This document shows positions 57,296-64,000 of a DNA stretch of 64,000 nucleotides, piece after piece. The position numbers and the translations under genes were made by a program. This DNA is from Ridgeia piscesae (Eukaryota > Annelida > Polychaeta > Sabellida > Siboglinidae). The stretch spans positions 1-64,000 of the forward strand of contig JAODUO010001766.1 of assembly GCA_025642075.2 (NCBI GenBank), given 5' to 3'. The stretch's first letter is position 1. The number at the start of each line of letters is the position of its first letter. The notes under the pieces were generated by a model that made no database searches, was not told the DNA's origin, and was given only the letters and a program-made list of their open reading frames with translations.

Positions 57296-60144
57296 GGGGC
57301 ATCTAGGGTTTAGGTCCTTGAAATGCGGGGGGATAATCACGTTGACATTTTTTTCGGGTTTCCAAAAGTAAGCATCAATGGAAAAAATTTTTAAAAAGGA
57401 TGATTCAATAGGAACACGCTTAAAAAAAGCCAGGTAAGCAAAATAACCACCCGCTAACAGCAGGGGGCGACGACGAAACACGCGACCCAGACGCGGGACA
57501 CCAACCTAATTATTTCCCTTTTTTGGGGGCGCAACATGTTTTCCCCTTTTTTCAACCCTTTTCTTTTAGAATTTTTAGATTTACCTTTTTTGTATTTAGG
57601 GTAATTTAAATTTTTTTTTAAAAAATTTGCAAAAAATAAAACGAAGATTTTATTAAATGTTTATAGAATATTTTAAACACCAAACAAAACTGTGTTTTTT
57701 ATGTAAAAGCCCATATTTTGGTATTTACCTTTTATTAATAACAAAAATTTTAACGACAACCAAAAAAAAAGGCTGGAAAACAACATATTAAATTTTTTTG
57801 GAAAAAGGGAAAAATTAAAAAGGGCCTGCCGACAACAATGTATTTTTTGATAAAATCCCTGAAAGGGCCCCTTTTTTCGCCTTTAATCAGGAGAAAATTT
57901 ATATGGGTGGTTTTATTTTTTATTTAAAAACTTTTGGGCATTTATATCCCCCGTTAAAAAACAAAATTGTTTGGGGAACATCAAGCTAATTTATAAATTT
58001 TGAATATATATTGCTTTGTTTTATTACATTTAAATTTTTTAAAAATTTAAAATTGAAAGGAAAATTCCCCCCATAAAAAAAAAAAAATTAATTAATTGTC
58101 AAATACCCAAAAAAAAAATATAAAATTAACAATTCTTAAAATAAACAAAATTAACAATAAAAATTTTAATTTGTCCCTTTTGGGGGGAATTACCTTTTGC
58201 CGTTGGCGTTACTTTGGGGGGTTGAGGATTTTAAAAATAAAAGCAATCAAATGGAACCCCCAAAAAAGCGCCAATGAAAGGGTAAATGGGGGTTTTTCAA
58301 AGCTGTGAATTTATCAGATTTGGGGTGAATCCCAATTTAACAGACCCCCCGGGTTAAATCTTTTGGGCCCTTTAAGAGTTACCTTTTTTTCACGGGGAAA
58401 TGGTAGATTATACCCCAAAAAATTAAACAAAATTTAATAATGTATGGAATTTAAAAAGCATTATTAAATAATTAAAGACTTTTATAAAGGAATTTAAAAA
58501 AATAAATTTTTTAAAAAACTCCTGCCCCAAAATTCGCACAGTCCCAAGGGGGCGGGCGAGTAAATGTTACCCCGTTTAACCGGGCCTGTGTTAAAACCCC
58601 AATTTGGTGTCTTTAAGGGGAAACCCCACGGGGTTTTTTTCTGGAGTTTCATTTGAAAGATTACATAAAGGATGACTTGGGGGGACGGCAAAAGGAGCTT
58701 TTAAAAAGGTTTTTGGGACAAGGGGGGAAATTGGTTACGGAAGTCCCTGATTTTCTAAAGTGGGAAAATTTTTTCCCAAGCAAAGAGCAACATCTTTGAA
58801 AAAATTTGTTCATAAACAAGGCCCTTTTAAATTTCTCTCCGAATGTGGAATCGTAAAAAAATTTTTTTTTTGGGGGGAAAAAAATAACCCCCCCCCCGGG
58901 GGAAAGGGGCCCCGGAAATTTTATTTCCCGGGAAGGGTTTTTTTCCCTTTTTTGGGGGGGCCCCCCCCCAAAAGGGGGGGGGGTTTTTTTTTTTGGGGGG
59001 GGAAAAATTTTCCCCCGGGGGGTTTTGGGGGGAAAAAGGGGGGAAAAAAATTTAAATTTTTTTTGGGGAAAAAAAAATTTTTTTTAAAAAATTTAATTTT
59101 CCCCTTTCCCCTTTTCCCCCAAAGGGGGTTTTTTTAAATTTTTAAAAAAATTTTTTGAAAATTTTTTTCAAAAGGTTCAGGGGGAAAAAAATTTTTTTTC
59201 CCCCCCCCGGGGGTTTTTTTCCAATTTTTCCAAAATTTCGGGGGGTTTTTCCGGCCCCTTTTTTTTGGGCCCCCCTTTCCTTGCTGCTTTTTTGGGGGGC
59301 CTTTTTTGGGGGCCCCCCCGGGGTTCCTTTTGCCCCCCCCCTTTTTTTTGGGGGGCCTTTGGCCCGGCTTTGGGTTTTTTTGTTTTTGGGTTTTTTTGGT
59401 TCCCAAAATTTTTTTTTTGGGGGTTTTGGGGGGGAAAAATTTTAGGGGGCCCCCCCCGGGGGGTTTTGGGGGGGTTTTTTTGGGGGGGGGTTTTTTTTTT
59501 AATTTGTTTTAATTAAAACTTTTTTAAAAAAACCCCCTTTCCCCCCCCCCCAAAAAAATTTTTTTTTCCCCCTTTTTTTTAAAAAGGGTTTAAAAAAAAA
59601 AAACCCCAAAAATTTTTTGGGGGGGGCCCCCGGAAAGGTTTCCCTTTTGGCTTTTAATTTTTTTTAATTTTTTTAAAAAATTTTTTTTTAAAAAAAAAAA
59701 AAAAAATTTAAAAATTTTTGGGGGTTTTTTTAAAAAACGGGCCTTTTGGGGTTTTTAAACCAAAACCTTTTCCCAAAGGGGGGAAAAAAAAAAAAACCCC
59801 CCCAAGGGGGGGCCCAAAAAAAAACCCCCTTTTTTTCCCCCCCGGGGAAAAAGGGGGGCCCTTTTTTAAAAAAAAAAAAAAATTTTAAAAAAAAAGGGGG
59901 AAAAAAAAAAAAAAAACCCCCCCCAAATTTTTTTGGGAAAAACCCAAAAAAAATTTTTTGGGTTTTTTTTTAAAAAAGGGGGGGAAATTTTTTCCCCCCA
60001 AAAAAAAATTTTTCCAAGGGGGGGGTTTTTTTCCCAAAACCCCCCAAAAAATTTTTTTTTTTTTCCCAAATTTTTTTTTTTTCAAAAAAATTTTTTTCCC
60101 AAAAAAAAAGGGCCTTAAAATTTTTAAAATTTTTTTTTCCCCAA
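57296..60144. other. Corrupted sequence, probably assembly or base-calling error
   Basis: From 57296 the sequence grows progressively richer in homopolymers. At 58860-60144 it is almost only runs of 3-10 identical bases (G, T, C and A blocks in succession). It ends sharply at about 60145, where clean LACTB coding sequence starts. Frames rich in Gly/Phe/Lys/Pro here are artefacts. I found no feature that can be trusted. Confidence 0.9.
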
Positions 60145-60160
60145 AAAATTCAACTCGACA

Positions 60161-60635
60161 TTACTCATCAACTTCATCGATTAGTTTTGCGATTCGGACA
60201 GCAACCGGTCCTAAATTTGACGCCTGCAGATTAGTCAAGATGGCCACCACTACGCCCCCTGGCGGATCTGTGACGCTCTCCCGCGATGGAGGTAGCACCA
60301 TCAACGCACAGCTGGCGCCGATGGTCCCGCCCGTGTGGCCAATGCAGACTCTGGATTCAGAAATCGGGACAATCTGCCACGCCATTCCATACCGTCCGGA
60401 TGTATCCCAGCTGACAGTTGTGCCGGAAACTGGCGTCCATAGTTTCCGTACGGTTTCCGGTTTGAGGTAGCCAGGTGTAGTATTGGATTTTCGACATTGA
60501 AAGCTATAAAGAGTTATATTGCCGAAACGGACGAGGTCTTTCACAGAAGACACGAGGCCGGCACCAGCCCACTTGAAGGAGCTCGATGTGTATGGCGCGT
60601 TTTTAAGGACGCCATTGTCGTCCATCGAGTAGCCT
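60161..60635 (-). CDS. LACTB: LACTB exon 7 (C-terminal, inverted segment)
   Basis: Minus-strand acceptor TTTCAG, then GYSMDDNGVLKNAPYTSSSF, KWAGAGLVSSVKDLVRFGNI, TPGYLKPETVRKLWTPVSGT and the third catalytic box HTGG in VCIGHTGGTIGASCALMVLP, ending LIDEVDE and TAA. KWAGGG, PGYLKPET and SHTGG are the equivalent LACTB landmarks. It is in the wrong orientation for exons 1-3 at 54029-56222. Confidence 0.93.
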
Positions 60636-60689
60636 CTGAAAGTGGCAACATCTAGGAGTTGGGGGGACGCAATGGCACGAACGGTTTTA

Positions 60690-61320
60690 AACTTCCTTTG
60701 GGGTTTTGGCCAACGCACCAAAACCCCACAAGGCCCCCACAACAACAGAACGGCCCTTTAGGCCCAAAAAGCAGACCCCCAACCAACCATACCTAACCTA
60801 CCAAAAAACAATTTTGGAAAAAAACCAAAAAAATTAAATAAAGTGGGGGGGGAAATTGGGAATTTGGTGTAAATTTTGTGTGTAGTAGTAAGTTGGTAAG
60901 GTTGTGGGTGTGTGTGGGAATAGTGGGGGTGTGTTTTGTGTTTTGTGTTGGGAAGGGCATGGGGAAAAACATGTGGAAAATCCTGGCCCGGGGGAAAACG
61001 TTGTTTGTCGTCCAGACCTGACGCTTTCATGTCCAGTTCTACGAACAAGTCTTTTTTAAAGGGAAAAATTCCCCGTTTCCCTCTAGGGGGGGCGAGAACC
61101 CGTGGGTAGTGTAGTGAAATTCGTCTCCTAGTGAAACAAATTGATGATAATAAAAATGACGCTAACAATAAAACAATAAATTTTTTTTTCACCTAAATCC
61201 CGCAAAATGATCCCAAAACAGCAATACCCCAAAAAATTTTTTTTAAAAAATTTTCAATTTTTCAAAAAATAAAAATTTTATTTCCCTTTCCCCAAACATA
61301 GCAGGGTAACTTGACTAGTT
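60690..61320. other. Error-rich sequence around LACTB exon 6
   Basis: Scattered extra homopolymers (CAAAACCCCACAAGG, GGGGGG) indicate uncorrected errors, less severe than at 58860-60144. Confidence 0.75.
60985..61127 (-). CDS. LACTB: LACTB exon 6 (frameshifted, inverted segment)
   Basis: The acceptor TTCACTAG is followed by DEFHYTTHGFS, matching the QFLYSTFGYT segment with the YxT active-site position. A later frame gives VELDMKASGLDDKQRF. At least one frameshift lies between, in poor-quality sequence, so the 3' edge is approximate. The phase fits exon 5 (Gly codon split). Confidence 0.7.
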
Positions 61321-61709
61321 ATGACGTCATTCAAAAAGTTCTCCCTTAACGTAAAGCATCTCCAAGTTTTCCGCCGCGCTCAAAACAAATTCAGAAAATG
61401 TACCGCTACGAACAATCGATTTACATCCGACTAGCGTCCTAAAACCGGTAAGACCTCTTAACCAACGACAGTTCTTAAGAACAAATTATGGGGTAATTTT
61501 ATTTCAAATGCTCGAGGATGAATTCCAGAAAGTTTGGCACCCGCAATGTAAACATCAAATGTGCTGGGAGAGAAATGTTAACACCCACGCACTTGTATAC
61601 TGAATGCAAACTTTAGTGCAGTTAGATACGATGCGGAAATCTATGCTTAGAAAGAAAGATGGCAGCCACTGTTAGTATATCACGTGACATCACGTGACGA
61701 CATACTTAC

Positions 61710-61768
61710 CCGGCTTGCTGACCAATGGGTCGTCTTTAAACAAACTCCAGCCCTTCAAATGCAAACTC
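61710..61768 (-). CDS. LACTB: LACTB exon 5 (inverted segment)
   Basis: 59 bases between GCGTCAG and GTAAGT encode SLHLKGWSLFKDDPLVSKPG, matching SLRLFKNDPLFFKPG. Its 5' phase does not fit exon 4 directly, so a small exon may be missing between them. Confidence 0.85.
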
Positions 61769-62229
61769 CTGACGCAGAAAACAACACACGTTAATGAGTT
61801 GTCACACTTTACAGATTCATCCTTAAATTAGTCGTGTTAACATTTTCAAGTTCCGTTGTGTTTTATCGTGTGTTATCATGTTACTCGTCTGCACCTCTGT
61901 CGCGCACGTGTGCCGAACGTTTTGGTTGCACGCGACCGTATTAATAACATTATTATATTTCAGTTGCGTTGTATCAGTCTTTGAACGTATGCTTGACATG
62001 ATATGCTTATGGTATTCCATACATTCACGTGGCGTAACAGTTCTGTGTTTGATGTCCTATGTGGAAGATATGATGCTGACCATGTGCCCCGTGAAGTGAG
62101 GTCACTCTCTAATACGGCCAAAGTATTTTATCGGGAAGGGGTGGCTGCTTAATTGGGGATTACACCGTTGCCAAAATCATGATAAATATACACCAGCAAT
62201 AGAATATACATCACTCAGTTATCGCGTAC
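61769..62229. other. LACTB intron 4 (inverted segment)
   Basis: No exon recognised, though a missing exon for the charged linker of LACTB could lie here. Confidence 0.4.
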
Positions 62230-62343
62230 ATTGGCGCTATCCGTGGCGTCCAGTGTCCCCGTCGATTTGTCGTTGTGGGTCATTCTTTTGTAGTCTCTCA
62301 CACCCGCCAAGTGAGACGCCAACTGTCTTACGGTGATTGACAC
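62230..62343 (-). CDS. LACTB: LACTB exon 4 (inverted segment)
   Basis: The acceptor TTGACAG is followed by VSITVRQLASHLAGVRDYKR, continuing KGEK of exon 3 exactly as in the family (EGEKVSVTTRLLISHLSGIR). The 3' edge (donor GTACGC) is tentative. Confidence 0.88.
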
Positions 62344-62529
62344 CTGTCAAAGTCGACACAATATAATAATAATAACTTTATTGTTACATAATGTGGTGTA
62401 CATATAAGTATTGTTCATTGTAGTGGAGTAATAATGTTGCATTGCAAATATATTGCAAATATACATTACACCATGTAACAACTGGAATGAAGCAGCAATA
62501 CTTATAGTCCTTATTCATATACTCAAGTT

Positions 62530-64000
62530 GTGAGGAAATCACAATTCGTGACAAAAGAAAACAACAGCACTATCATAATATTCTAACAAGTAAATAACAA
62601 ATATCCATTAGAGTGTACCACAAAACGAAAATACATGATCGATGCACGTATGCTAATACTAAATTGTCTTTAAATAGATGTGCAATACAGTTATAAGAAA
62701 GCCCCACGGCATAATAATATGCATGTTTCTGCTTTGAATTAAAAGCAAAAACAAGGCATAATCAACACACGGCAGGTTTTAAAGGGTTTTTGGTTTTCCG
62801 GGCAAACCAAAAGGGAAATTTTTTTGGGTGAATGACCTTTTTATGCCATTTCAGTGCCCTGGTTGACAAAATAAATACTTTATTAAATAAGGAAGGTAAC
62901 ATACCCTTATTATGCTTGAACATTAAAATACAGCCAGGTAGGTGTTTATCTGATAGATATTCAATATCTGCAATGATAAAGGCTATGTTGATAAAAAAAA
63001 TCCAAAGGGAAATTTCCAAATTCCGCAAAAAATTTTTTTAATATACAATTATGGGACATACCCAGAAACTGTCTTCTGGTGGGGAAAAAAACCTACCCGT
63101 ATGATTCTGGTGCGTCATTATGGTAGTGGGGTGTTTGGTGTGCGGGTGCGTGCTTCGTGCGGGGCCCTGCGGGGGTTTTGGGGGCGGGCCGCTGTTAAGC
63201 GTGTGGTCGAGTATGGATTTCGTGCGTACGTGAATCATATTACATGATATGTTTTTTTAAAATAAACAAGCCGTAAAAATAAACATAGATCTAATCGTTG
63301 ATAAATTATAAACAAACTTTTACCAAAAAAATCTTAAAAAAACCAAATAATGATTATGCGTTTGTAAATTTAAATGAAAGATTCTTTTCCCCCTTTTCAA
63401 CAACATTTTCAACAATATACTGCAGCATCAACATGTTGATTTGCACCGCAGTTTTGTCTGCAAAGTAATCAGTTTCGTTTCTACGTATATCTAATAACTA
63501 ACGAATGTCTAACCTTCTCCCCCTTCCACGTCTTCCGCGGCCATGTCTTCACGTAGCGACCAATGGGCGCGTCTATGTCGATGGAGCCTCGTTCCCATAG
63601 TCTCGCGAGAACTGTCATGGTGATGGGTTTGCTGATGCTGGCAATTTTCATCACACTGTCGGCCGTACAGGGTACGGCGTTCTCCACATCAGCCATCCCG
63701 AAACCTGCAAGCAACATTGGAACTGTTGTCTCTTTGCCTTGTTGCTACATCGCGAATACAGAGGGTTGGGATAATGCAGATTAGTTGTGATAACATGACA
63801 AGTCATTTTAATGTATGAAAGAAACCATGCAATAAAATACGTAATGCCGAATAAAAGATTGTAACCCAGGGAAATGGAAGGCCCGAAAAACTGGGAAAAT
63901 TTATACCATCGACACGGTTTGCTTTTGGAAAAGGTTATAACGTACTAAATGAATCATGTAGAAAAATTATATACATAATTCCTAAAATGCCAATAATTCT
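62530..64000 (-). repeat. Right arm of large inverted repeat
   Basis: Inverted copy of 55662-57295, running to the window end, with small indels and garbled patches (62768-62850, 63000-63200, 63840-63930). The errors suggest poor consensus rather than evolutionary divergence. Confidence 0.95.
63514..63704 (-). CDS. LACTB: LACTB exon 3, right copy
   Basis: Same 191 bases and same protein as 56032-56222, in the orientation shared by exons 4-7. Confidence 0.95.

Noticed and set aside
58760..60118. Gly/Phe/Lys/Pro-rich frames of 60-125 residues
   Set aside because: They lie in the corrupted homopolymer block and are artefacts of bad sequence.
55662..64000. True palindromic gene duplication of LACTB
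   Set aside because: Exons 1-2 are seen only once and the left copy stops at exon 3. The junction is filled with corrupted sequence and the arms differ by error-like indels; a contig mis-join explains all of this more simply.

Overview
The window looks like nuclear DNA of an animal, most likely a marine invertebrate (a lophotrochozoan such as a mollusc, or a lancelet; I cannot decide which). The reasons are GT-AG introns of 0.1 to 6 kb, metazoan gene families, tRNA-derived SINEs, non-LTR retrotransposon tails, MITE-like elements and very dense microsatellites. Most open frames read from microsatellites or satellite DNA are spurious.

Layout. Bases 1-8690 are satellite-type DNA: three degraded copies of a composite repeat, then 37 tandem copies of a 119-bp monomer. 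A broken hAT transposase follows (9304-10340), then about 8 kb of repeat-rich DNA with retroelement scraps, SINEs and microsatellites. From 43546 down to 19116 on the minus strand lies a 14-exon gene for an SLC13-family sodium/anion cotransporter of about 610 residues, with introns full of SINEs, LINE tails, a MITE and long simple repeats. Upstream of it is a 3.2-kb AT-rich element with 33-bp perfect terminal inverted repeats (44216-47417).

From 53193 down to 50267 on the minus strand is a complete three-exon gene for a MIF/D-dopachrome-tautomerase-fold protein. Its N-terminal extension resembles a mitochondrial presequence and ends exactly before the conserved catalytic proline. Divergent from it, 0.84 kb away, starts a LACTB-type (mitochondrial serine beta-lactamase-like) gene on the plus strand: exons 1-3 at 54029-56222.

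The LACTB gene then breaks. Exons 3 to 7 appear again on the minus strand between 63704 and 60161, so exon 3 is present twice in an inverted repeat (55662-57295 against 62530-64000). The spacer contains about 2.8 kb of corrupted, homopolymer-like sequence. This is best read as two overlapping contigs joined in the wrong orientation, not as biology.

The most interesting biology is the MIF-like protein with a presequence whose predicted processing would expose the catalytic proline, sharing a promoter region with a mitochondrial enzyme gene. Also notable are the ordered 119-bp satellite and the TIR element, which has a related unfilled site nearby.
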